NCBI GenBank assembly: GCA_965230065.1
Contig: OZ245942.1
Span: forward strand, 1,860,001 to 1,924,000
DNA from: G965230065 sp965230065
GTDB taxonomy: Bacteria; Bacteroidota; Bacteroidia; Cytophagales; Cyclobacteriaceae
Direction: 5' to 3'
Length of the DNA stretch: 64,000 bases
Positions 27,025-34,738 of this stretch are shown piece after piece. The notes beneath the pieces were generated by a model. The model was not told the DNA's origin. It did not search any database and saw only the letters and a program-made list of their open reading frames with translations. The stretch's first letter is position 1. Each line of letters starts with the position of its first letter. The position numbers and the translations under genes were made by a program.

Positions 27025-27077
27025 ATGGTAAATAAATATTAATCTGATTTATTTGTAAGACGGCTTTCCAAGCCGCT

Positions 27078-27179
27078 CTACTAAAAGACGAAATTGGTGA
27101 TTTTATGCAATACATGGCAGAACAAGTTTCTGACCACGAAAACAGAATAACCAGATTAGAGAGGAATGCCGGGCTTTAG
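27078..27179 (+). pseudogene. C-terminal remnant of a small coiled-coil protein
   Basis: The frame reads LLKDEIGDFMQYMAEQVSDH and continues ENRITRLERNAGL to a TAG at 27177-27179. The heptad-like spacing and the HENRITRLE ending resemble the C-terminus of small helical Bacteroidota proteins. Upstream the frame runs into a hairpin and then a stop at 27045, so the N-terminal part is missing. Confidence 0.45.
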
Positions 27180-27194
27180 TTCACAATCCTTTCT

Positions 27195-27209
27195 AAACTT
27201 CCGAAGTTT
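27195..27209. repeat. Short palindrome AAACTTCCGAAGTTT (copy 2 of 3)
   Basis: Identical to the copies at 19218 and 27246. The two copies here are 51 bp apart, start to start. Confidence 0.6.
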
Positions 27210-27245
27210 CAGGTTAAAAAAAAAGTTACGAAAACAATATTCACA

Positions 27246-27260
27246 AAACTTCCGAAGTTT
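27246..27260. repeat. Short palindrome AAACTTCCGAAGTTT (copy 3 of 3)
   Basis: Identical to the copy 51 bp upstream and to the one at 19218-19232. Confidence 0.6.
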
Positions 27261-27352
27261 CACTCCTTACCTCCTCCCCTCTTCCCGTAGCATGTGCCCT
27301 ACCTGTATAGCGAAATTTCAATTTCGCTTTACGTTTTATCTGCCAAATAAAA

Positions 27353-27368
27353 TACGTAGGTTTACGTA
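27353..27368. promoter_or_regulatory. TACGTA-N4-TACGTA operator upstream of the sensor kinase
   Basis: TACGTA at 27353-27358 and 27363-27368 are separated by GGTT. The spacing is identical to the pair in front of nirB. The site ends 15 bp before the kinase ATG, which suggests autoregulation of the two-component operon. Confidence 0.55.
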
Positions 27369-27383
27369 ATTTATTCGTTTCAA

Positions 27384-29243
27384 ATGAAACAGGCAGCAGA
27401 TAAAAAGTATCCTTTCAAACGGATTGGCATCCTCTATGTACTGGCCCTGAGTGGCATTGCCCTCGTCATCATCATCAGTCAGGCGTTGGTACAGAGCTAC
27501 ATCAGCAAGCAGGAAGACGATTCACGGGTCATTAACCTGGCCGGAAGGCAGCGCATGTTGAGCCAGAAAATTAGTAAACTGGCTTTGCAAATTGGTCAGG
27601 CACAAAACCCGGCACAAGCCAAAAAAATAGCACAAGATTTAGAAGAAAACCTCTCTCTTTGGACACATTCACACCAAGGCTTATTAACTGGAGATGAAAA
27701 TATGGGCGTAAACGGGCAAAAAAGCCCGGTAGTAGACAGCATGTACCATGAAATCGCCCCGTACTACGAGTCCATGGTGAGCGGTGCCAGGGCTTTATTA
27801 CAATTACTGCATCAACCCGATACACTTCCCCACGCTCAGTTGCAACCCCACATTGATACCATTCTTGCCAATGAAGAGCCGTTTTTGACTGGCATGGACC
27901 AAATCGTTTTTCAATACGACAATGAAGCAAGTATGCGGGTGATACAACTCAGAAACATAGAATTTGTGTTGCTGCTCATATCGCTGGCCATCATCATTTT
28001 TGAACTTCTGTTTATTTTCAGGCCTATTGCCCACAAAATCAGCAATACCATCAACGAACTGGTGCGCTCAGAAAATACCGCCCAGGGCATGGCACGGGAA
28101 ATAGGCATTCTCTATTCTTCCCTGGAGAAATCGTATCAGGAACTGGCCGATGTACAAGTGGACGTAGAGCAGCCTGCGGTGTACGCCAAAACGGATGAAG
28201 CAGGAAAGTTTATTTACTATTCTGATAAGTTTTACAAAATCATGGACGGCACGCCAGATGAGCTACCAACCAACTTATTCAAATGGCTGGAGAAGGAAGG
28301 GTACGGGGCAGACCATCTGGCCAATATCCAAAAAATGGTAGCCCATGGCGATGCCTGGTATGGAGAAGTAAAAGTAACCTCATGCGAAGGTGATTTCCTT
28401 TGGTTCAATATGAGCATTGTTCCTGTTTTGAACTCGAAGAAGAATATTGAAGAATTGATGATGGTTTGTGCCAACGTAACCGATAAAAAAGAGGCTGAGG
28501 CTATATCGCACGAAATCAACCGGGATAAAATTGAGAAAAAAGTAAAAGAGCAACGGTTCCGCTCCATCCTCATTTTGGAAGGGCAGGAAGAAGAACGCAA
28601 AAGAATTTCACGGGATATTCACGATGGCATTGGGCAAATGCTCACGGCCATGAAATTCAAACTGGAGGCAGCTACGCTTTCTACCAATGAAACATCCAGG
28701 GAAAAAATACTGGGAGATACTAAAAATATTCTCCAGCAACTCATCAGGGAAGTGCGCCGCGTATCTTTCAACCTTACGCCCAGCACCCTGAGTGACTATG
28801 GCATTGTGGCTACCGTGAAGAAATTGTGTGCGGAATTGAACCAGCTTTCAGACAAAGCAGTGAAATTTGAAAACAGGACCGGTTTTATCAATCGCCTGGA
28901 AAATAGTGTTGAAACCAACTTATACCGTATTATTCAGGAAGCGGTGAATAATGCTATTAAATACTCGGACGCCAGCACCATCAAAGTGATTTTTGACCAC
29001 AATGCCGATTACCTGAATGTAACAATCAGCGATAACGGAAAGGGGTTTGCTTATCAGAAAATACTGGAAAACGGACAGTTTTCTGCCTCAGGACACGGCA
29101 TATTCAATATGAAAGAAAGAACAAGTTTTATCAACGGGAGTTTTAATATCGACTCGGAAGAAGGAAAAGGCACAAAAATAGATATTCATTTGCCCATAAA
29201 ACGCATGCATCATGGAAATTATCAAGGTAGTATTAGCGGATGA
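27384..29243 (+). CDS. NarX-like nitrate/nitrite sensor histidine kinase
   Basis: The protein has 619 residues. A membrane segment (about 13-33) is followed by RVINLAGRQRMLSQKISKLA (about 48-67), which matches the P-box of NarX and the PilJ/type IV pilus sensor N-terminal domain that binds nitrate. A second membrane segment lies near 190-212, then a PAS domain (about 255-375). The HisKA_3 dimerisation/phosphoacceptor region is RKRISRDIHDGIGQMLTAMKF, with His near 412. An HATPase domain with NLYRIIQEAVNNAIKYSDAS and SDNGKGF follows. It overlaps the response regulator gene by 32 bp, so the pair is translationally coupled. Control of nirBD is inferred from context and the shared operator. Confidence 0.9.
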   Translation: MKQAADKKYPFKRIGILYVLALSGIALVIIISQALVQSYISKQEDDSRVINLAGRQRMLSQKISKLALQIGQAQNPAQAKKIAQDLEENLSLWTHSHQGLLTGDENMGVNGQKSPVVDSMYHEIAPYYESMVSGARALLQLLHQPDTLPHAQLQPHIDTILANEEPFLTGMDQIVFQYDNEASMRVIQLRNIEFVLLLISLAIIIFELLFIFRPIAHKISNTINELVRSENTAQGMAREIGILYSSLEKSYQELADVQVDVEQPAVYAKTDEAGKFIYYSDKFYKIMDGTPDELPTNLFKWLEKEGYGADHLANIQKMVAHGDAWYGEVKVTSCEGDFLWFNMSIVPVLNSKKNIEELMMVCANVTDKKEAEAISHEINRDKIEKKVKEQRFRSILILEGQEEERKRISRDIHDGIGQMLTAMKFKLEAATLSTNETSREKILGDTKNILQQLIREVRRVSFNLTPSTLSDYGIVATVKKLCAELNQLSDKAVKFENRTGFINRLENSVETNLYRIIQEAVNNAIKYSDASTIKVIFDHNADYLNVTISDNGKGFAYQKILENGQFSASGHGIFNMKERTSFINGSFNIDSEEGKGTKIDIHLPIKRMHHGNYQGSISG

Positions 29244-29883
29244 CCACGGCGTGGTACGCTCCGGTATCAAATCGTTGCTGGAAACGGAACAGGACATACA
29301 GGTAATCGCTGAAGCCTCTAATGGGGAAGAAGCCCTGGCAAAAGCGAAAACCCTGCACCCTGACCTCATGATTATAGATGTGCGTATGCCGGTACTGAAT
29401 GGTATTGAGGCCACCCGGAAAATACGTGATGAAGTTCCCCTTACCAAAGTGCTGGTACTTTCTATGCACGATGATGAAGAGTATGTACTCCAGGCGTTAG
29501 AGTGTGGGGCGTCGGGTTATTTACTAAAAGATGCCAGCAAAGAAGAGTTTTTGAAGGCAGTAAAAATGGTACACAACGGGGAAATGTATTTTAGTGGAGA
29601 ATTGGCCGGGTTGCTGGTGAGTGGCATGCGGAACAGAGACAGTCCGAAACTTACAAACCATGCCCAGGACTATGAGTTGACAAAACGTGAAAAACAAATT
29701 CTGGGCCTGTTAGTTAAAGGTATAAACAACAAAGAAATTGCCAGTAAGTTGGATAAAAGCATACGTACCATTGAGACTCACCGTTTTAACATCATGAAAA
29801 AACTGAAAGTGAACAATGTGGTGGAACTGTTGAAAAAAGTAGAAGAAGAACGAGGGTTAAAAGAATTGATAAACAATGATTAA
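29212..29883 (+). CDS. NarL/FixJ-family response regulator
   Basis: The protein has 223 residues. The receiver domain has the acidic pair ADDH (10-12), the phosphoacceptor Asp 56 in LMIIDVRMP and Lys 106 in YLLKDAS. The LuxR-type HTH (about 152-215) reads LTKREKQILGLLVKGINNKEIASKL then SIRTIETHRFNIMKKL. The partner is the NarX-like kinase, with which it overlaps. The overlap with mobA downstream is 8 bp. The likely targets are the TACGTA pairs. Confidence 0.93.
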   Translation: MEIIKVVLADDHGVVRSGIKSLLETEQDIQVIAEASNGEEALAKAKTLHPDLMIIDVRMPVLNGIEATRKIRDEVPLTKVLVLSMHDDEEYVLQALECGASGYLLKDASKEEFLKAVKMVHNGEMYFSGELAGLLVSGMRNRDSPKLTNHAQDYELTKREKQILGLLVKGINNKEIASKLDKSIRTIETHRFNIMKKLKVNNVVELLKKVEEERGLKELINND

Positions 29884-30487
29884 AATGATGCATAGTAATG
29901 ATTTTCTCGGATTGGTACTTTGTGGTGGCCGTAGCACGCGCATGGGTAAAGACAAGGGCCTGATGCTTTCAGGCAAAAGAACCTGGGTTGCACAACAATA
30001 CCATAAATTGCATGCACTGGGGATGTCCGTGGCTGTATCTGTTAATGAAAGTCAGTTATCTGCTTATCAAAAGGTGATTTCATACGATCAATTAGTGCAA
30101 GACCAGCCTTTTCATGACCTCAATGGGCCATTGCGCGGCCTTTTATCAGCGCACCTCGCATTTCCTGATAAACATATTTTATGTATCCCCTGCGATATGC
30201 CCGGTTTGAGCCAACACTTCCTGTCCGAACTTATGCAAGCCTTTGAAGCGAAATATCCGGTGCATCAACTTTTTATTCCCATCATTGGATGGCAAATGCA
30301 GCCCCTTTGTGGTATTTATAGTAAAGGCTGCCTAAAACACCTCTCCAAACAATATGAGGCTGGTGCATTGGCCAACGCAAGTATGTACAAAATCGTGGAG
30401 GATTACCCCGATACATTGACCCTCCTGTATGAAGATGATGGCGAATTTGAAAATTATAATGCGCCTGAAGACCTTACAAGAAAATAA
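29876..30487 (+). CDS. mobA: Molybdenum cofactor guanylyltransferase
   Basis: The protein has 203 residues. It transfers GMP to molybdopterin, forming the bis-MGD cofactor used by nitrate reductases and others of the DMSO reductase family. The nucleotide-binding signature is LVLCGGRSTRMGKDKGLM, the metal site is CDMPG, and the middle LNGPLRGLLSAHL is typical. It is the third gene of the sensor-regulator operon, with overlapping start. This implies that the system also supports a molybdoenzyme outside the window. Confidence 0.93.
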   Translation: MIKMMHSNDFLGLVLCGGRSTRMGKDKGLMLSGKRTWVAQQYHKLHALGMSVAVSVNESQLSAYQKVISYDQLVQDQPFHDLNGPLRGLLSAHLAFPDKHILCIPCDMPGLSQHFLSELMQAFEAKYPVHQLFIPIIGWQMQPLCGIYSKGCLKHLSKQYEAGALANASMYKIVEDYPDTLTLLYEDDGEFENYNAPEDLTRK

Positions 30488-30836
30488 TACAACATATCTA
30501 AGCAATAGCATATCCCAATTTTTTCAAGACTCCCCTGCTTTTAATACAGTTCAAAAAAATTATCATTCCAGAAAGGGTAAGATGTTTTCCGTTGAGTAAA
30601 AAACTTAAGAGTAATTGGCATAGTGATAAATAAAATATGTACATTTATACCCATGCTATTTTAAATACTCTCTGATAGTTGCTTCCAGTAGGCGATGTAG
30701 CATGAGTTCTTGGTTCTGATAAAAATCGAATAAGCGCAGAATTAGATATACAGGTATAGGTGGGGCCTTGCCTGCCTCATAAAACCGACAGAACATCCAA
30801 CATACTTTTTTTCATTACTCTAAGGATGTATGTAGT
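30488..30836. other. Intergenic region without recognised features
   Basis: 349 bp between mobA and the PAS kinase gene. There is no open frame of note, no clear hairpin with T tract and no match to the TAnnTTTG box in a good position. It presumably contains the kinase promoter and the mobA 3' region. Confidence 0.6.
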
Positions 30837-33800
30837 ATGAACAAGACAGAACAACATTACCTGAAAAAAGAACTTTATGAACTGATTAAGACCGACGAGT
30901 CTATTTTTGATTTTATACAGGAAGCATCGTTAGACGGGTTGTGGTACTGGGACTTGAAAAACCCTGAACATGAGTGGATGAATCCTAAGTTTTGGGTCAC
31001 TTTAGGATATGACCCGGATGACATGCCACATAAAGCTTCAGCCTGGCAGGATATTATTTATCCTGATGATTTAAAACTGGCTGCTGATAACGCACAAAAG
31101 CACTGTGAAAATCCTGATTACTCCTATGATCAGGTAGTTCGGTATAAACATAAAAATGGCAATACGGTATGGGTACGCTGCCGGGGCATGGCCATTCGGG
31201 ATGAAGATGGGAAAGCCATACGCATGCTTGGCGCACATAATGATGTAACGAAGGAAATAGAAACAGCAATCAAATGGAAGAAAGACCATGAAATGCTATT
31301 GTCAGTTTTAGGCAAACAATCTGTATACATCATCAAAACAGACCTACAGGGAAATTACACATATGTAAATAATTATTTTTGTCAACGATTGGGCGTGAGC
31401 AAAGAGGAAGTAATTGGTAAATCGAGTATAACGCATATTGTACCACAAGACCGCCCGAAGTATAATGAAGTGGTGAAAAAATGTATAGCTCAAAAAAATA
31501 CTCCTCATAAAGTTACCCTGAAAAAACAACTCCCAAACAACGAGTTTTTAACCAATAAATGTGTTATATCTTCATTTTTTTATGAAGATAAAGAGGCAGA
31601 GGAATTATTATGTGTTGGGTATGACATCACCGAACAGAAAAAAAATGAAGAAGCCTTACAAATTGCCCATCAACGTCTCACAAGCCATCTCAATAATTCT
31701 CCTTTAGGCATCGTAGAGTACACTCGGGATTTAAACGTAACCAGGTGGTCGAAAAAATGTGAGGAAATTTTTGAATGGAGTGAAGATGAAATACTAAACA
31801 ATAGTATCACTGCATTCAACCTCATCTATAAAGAGGACTTACCTGAAACCGATAAGGTTGCGAAAGAATTGATGTCAGGAAAAGTAGAGGGTAATATTTC
31901 ATACAACCGCAACTACACCAAAAGTGGCAGGATTGTACACTGTGTATGGTACAACTCTGTAATTAAGGATGAGGGGGGAAAGGTTATTTCGGTGATGTCG
32001 CTGGTACAGGATATTACCCGGCAAAAATTAAATGAGCAGGTAATCCGTGAAAACCGTCAAAAGCTTGCTAATTTAATCAGTAATTTACCGGGAATGGTTT
32101 ATCGTTGTAAAAATGACAGGAATTGGACAATGGAATATCTGAGTGATGAATGTAAAGAAGTATTAGGATACCACAAAGATGATTTGATCGGTAATGAAAA
32201 ACTATCTTTTAATGGCCTCATTCATCCTGAGGACAGGGAATATGTTTGGCAGGAAGTACAAAATGCGATCCTGAAAAAACAGCGGTTCGAGATTAGGTAC
32301 AGAATTAAAGATAAAAAGGGAGTCCAAAAATGGGTTTGGGAAAAAGGGGTTGGTATTGAAGACGAGCAGGGAAGTATCATCGCTTTGGAAGGATTTATTC
32401 AGGATATTACTGAACAAAAAGAAGCCAATGAGAAAATCAGGCTTTCGAATGAGCGGTTTGAGCTCATAGCAAAAACCACCAATGACGCATTGTATGAATG
32501 GAATATGGAAACCCGTGAAATATGGTGGAGTGAAGCCCATTTCAAATTGTTTGGGTTTGATCCTGCTAAACCAATACCAACGCAGGAAGTGTGGCTTCAA
32601 AGGTTACATCCGGTTGACAGGGAAAAGCTTTTAAAAAGACTGGAAAGAATACATAGTAACCAGCTTTCACATTGGCAGGATGAAATTCGTTTTCTGAAAG
32701 AGAATAACCAATATGGAACAGTCCTGGAAAGAGGTTTTGTGATTCGGGGTGAAAAGCAAGAACAAATGCGTATTATGGGCTCCTTTATGGATATTACGGA
32801 ACGAAAAAATTCAGAAAGGGAAATTATTCAGGAAAAGGAACTATCTGATAGTATCATCAATAGCCTTCCGGGGGTGTTTTATCTTTACAATGAAAAAGGG
32901 CAATTTTTACGATGGAATAAAAATTTTGAAACAGTCACCGGATACTCAGGGGAGGAAATCAAAAAAATGCACCCAATTGAGCTTTTTGATGCAGAGGAGC
33001 AAGACTTACTAAAAAGTAAAATAGCCAATGTATTTATAGAGGGAGGAGACCATGTAGAGGCAAACTTCCTGCTGAAAAACAAACAAAAAATCCCTTATTA
33101 TTTTACAGGCATTGCGGGAACCTACAAAGGTGAAACATGCCTGATGGGAGTAGGCATCGATATTGCTGACCGCAAAGAGGCTGAGGAATCGTTAAAACAA
33201 TTACTGAATATTACTACCGAACAAAATGAACGGCTGAAGGAGTTTTCATTCATTACTTCTCATAACATCCGCTCCTCTGTAGCAAATCTGTTAGGCTTGG
33301 TACAAGTCATAGAAATTGATTTCGATAATGAAGAGTATATAAAGATGCTCAAGGTTACGGCCGAAAAGCTGGATAAGACGGTGAAAAACTTAAATCATCT
33401 CCTCAATTTTGAGGAAATTTATAACCAACAGGAATCGGTGGAATGTAACCTGGCAGAGATAATTCAAAGAGCCATAGCACTGAATAAACCAGTAATAGAA
33501 GAGAAGCAGATACAAATAAAGGTTAATGTAAACGAAAACCTGACGATAAAGGCTATTCCTGCTTTTTCGGATAGTATTTTTTACAATTTGATTTCCAATG
33601 CTATCAAATATGGAGTTACTCAACATTCCAAAAGGATAGAGGTCTTTGCAGAAGAAAAGGAGTATAAAACATTGGTTTACATCAAAGACTATGGGCTAGG
33701 GCTGGATATCGAGAAAAATAAAGCAAAATTGTTTAAATTAGGTTCCCGCTTTCATACCTCCATTAGCGATGGGCAAGGGTTAGGGCTTTATATGACCAAG

Positions 33801-33905
33801 CGCCAAATTGAAGGGATGGGAGGCTCTATAGAGGTGAGCAGCTCAATAAATAAAGGAACAGTATTTAAAGTATGTTTCTATGATCAAAGCAATAGGCATA
33901 GTTGA
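30837..33905 (+). CDS. Soluble multi-PAS sensor histidine kinase
   Basis: The protein has 1022 residues with no membrane segment, so it is cytoplasmic. Six PAS/PAC units can be counted, ending with HNDVTKEIE, GYDITEQKKN, VQDITRQKLN, IQDITEQKEA, FMDITERKN and GIDIADRKEA. The first, fourth and fifth are of the PAS_3 type. The phosphoacceptor region is FSFITSHNIRSSVANLLGLV with His near 809; the N box is FYNLISNAIKYG and the G boxes are KDYGLGLDI and GQGLGLYMTK. The gene overlaps the receiver gene by 26 bp. The HNIRSS type of H-box is common in Bacteroidota. The signal is unknown. Confidence 0.93.
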   Translation: MNKTEQHYLKKELYELIKTDESIFDFIQEASLDGLWYWDLKNPEHEWMNPKFWVTLGYDPDDMPHKASAWQDIIYPDDLKLAADNAQKHCENPDYSYDQVVRYKHKNGNTVWVRCRGMAIRDEDGKAIRMLGAHNDVTKEIETAIKWKKDHEMLLSVLGKQSVYIIKTDLQGNYTYVNNYFCQRLGVSKEEVIGKSSITHIVPQDRPKYNEVVKKCIAQKNTPHKVTLKKQLPNNEFLTNKCVISSFFYEDKEAEELLCVGYDITEQKKNEEALQIAHQRLTSHLNNSPLGIVEYTRDLNVTRWSKKCEEIFEWSEDEILNNSITAFNLIYKEDLPETDKVAKELMSGKVEGNISYNRNYTKSGRIVHCVWYNSVIKDEGGKVISVMSLVQDITRQKLNEQVIRENRQKLANLISNLPGMVYRCKNDRNWTMEYLSDECKEVLGYHKDDLIGNEKLSFNGLIHPEDREYVWQEVQNAILKKQRFEIRYRIKDKKGVQKWVWEKGVGIEDEQGSIIALEGFIQDITEQKEANEKIRLSNERFELIAKTTNDALYEWNMETREIWWSEAHFKLFGFDPAKPIPTQEVWLQRLHPVDREKLLKRLERIHSNQLSHWQDEIRFLKENNQYGTVLERGFVIRGEKQEQMRIMGSFMDITERKNSEREIIQEKELSDSIINSLPGVFYLYNEKGQFLRWNKNFETVTGYSGEEIKKMHPIELFDAEEQDLLKSKIANVFIEGGDHVEANFLLKNKQKIPYYFTGIAGTYKGETCLMGVGIDIADRKEAEESLKQLLNITTEQNERLKEFSFITSHNIRSSVANLLGLVQVIEIDFDNEEYIKMLKVTAEKLDKTVKNLNHLLNFEEIYNQQESVECNLAEIIQRAIALNKPVIEEKQIQIKVNVNENLTIKAIPAFSDSIFYNLISNAIKYGVTQHSKRIEVFAEEKEYKTLVYIKDYGLGLDIEKNKAKLFKLGSRFHTSISDGQGLGLYMTKRQIEGMGGSIEVSSSINKGTVFKVCFYDQSNRHS

Positions 33906-34242
33906 TGACGATGAAATTTTTCTAATGCTGGCACGAGCTTCGTTGAAGAGTATTTATCCGCAAGCTGAATATTTTACGGCGAACAACGGAGAAGAAGCCC
34001 TGCAATTATTAGAAATGCAAAAGCCAAGTTTATTATTTTTAGATATTAATATGCCCGTGATGAATGGTTGGGAGTTCCTTGCTGTACTGGAAAAAAGCAA
34101 GAATGATATAGATTTCCCCATTTACATCACCACCTCATCGGTAGCCCCCGAAGATAAAAAAAAAGCAAAAGACAGTCAGCTTGTCAAAGGGTTTATTGAG
34201 AAACCCATATCCCTTGAGAAAATTAAAAGTGTAGTAAAGTAA
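33880..34242 (+). CDS. Single-domain response regulator (CheY-like)
   Basis: The protein has 120 residues and is a receiver domain only. The acidic cluster is VDDDE (8-12), the phosphoacceptor Asp 55 is in LLFLDINMP, and Lys near 108 is in GFIEKPIS. It has no output domain. It overlaps the end of the PAS kinase gene and is surely its partner; it could pass phosphate on or bind a target protein. Confidence 0.95.
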   Translation: MIKAIGIVDDDEIFLMLARASLKSIYPQAEYFTANNGEEALQLLEMQKPSLLFLDINMPVMNGWEFLAVLEKSKNDIDFPIYITTSSVAPEDKKKAKDSQLVKGFIEKPISLEKIKSVVK

Positions 34243-34335
34243 GGCTTTACCCATACAAGCATAGCAGCTGCATAAACGTGTATTTCAGCATGCTTTGGCA
34301 ACAGTTGCATTCAGGCAAACTGAATTTTCAAACAT

Positions 34336-34396
34336 CAATACTACCATTAGGAAAATTACTTAATTTTTATCTAATTGCAATACTACTAATAGGAAA
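34336..34396 (+). promoter_or_regulatory. Direct repeats upstream of padR-like gene
   Basis: CAATACTACCATTAGGAAA at 34336 and a 17-of-19 match at 34378 are 42 bp apart, four helical turns. The second copy includes the AGGA that would serve as ribosome-binding site for the ATG at 34400. They are candidate operators for PadR autoregulation. Confidence 0.4.
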
Positions 34397-34399
34397 TTG

Positions 34400-34738
34400 A
34401 TGAAGATATATCCATTGGGCGAATTTGAAGAAATTGTTTTACTGACCGTTGGTGTATTGTATGACGAGGCGTACGGCGTAGCCATCAAAGATGCCATCGA
34501 AGAAAAAGCCCGCCGGAAAGTAAGCGTAGGCGCATTGCAGTCAGCTTTGAAAAGGATGGAAAAGAAAGGCTACCTGCAATCAAGGGCCGGGGAAGCCAAT
34601 GCGCAAAGAGGAGGCAAGCCCAAACGGTATTATACTATTACGGCCTACGGCAAACTGGCCTTGCAGGAAAGCCGTGAAATCCGCACCCAACTGTGGGAAG
34701 CCATTCCCAAACTCGCCCTTGATTTCAAGCTCTCATGA
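34400..34738 (+). CDS. PadR family transcriptional regulator
   Basis: The protein has 112 residues. It has the PadR winged-helix pattern GEFEEIVLLTVGVLYDEAYGVAIKDAIEEK, VSVGALQSALKRMEKKGYLQSR, GGKPKRYYTITAYGKLAL. The ATG at 34400 is preferred over the TTG one codon earlier because AGGA lies 6 bp upstream. Its stop overlaps the start of the permease gene (ATGA). PadR next to an FtsX-like permease is a frequent Bacteroidota pair, so the regulator probably controls the permease. Confidence 0.93.
   Translation: MKIYPLGEFEEIVLLTVGVLYDEAYGVAIKDAIEEKARRKVSVGALQSALKRMEKKGYLQSRAGEANAQRGGKPKRYYTITAYGKLALQESREIRTQLWEAIPKLALDFKLS

Larger units (their letters stand above)
27025..27383. other. Intergenic region between nirD and the sensor kinase gene
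   Basis: This 359-bp stretch holds a gene remnant (27078-27179), a small hairpin CGGCTT-TCC-AAGCCG at 27061-27075, two AAACTTCCGAAGTTT palindromes, a hairpin AGCGAAATT-TC-AATTTCGCT near 27309-27328, and the TACGTA pair. No intact gene was seen. Confidence 0.7.
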
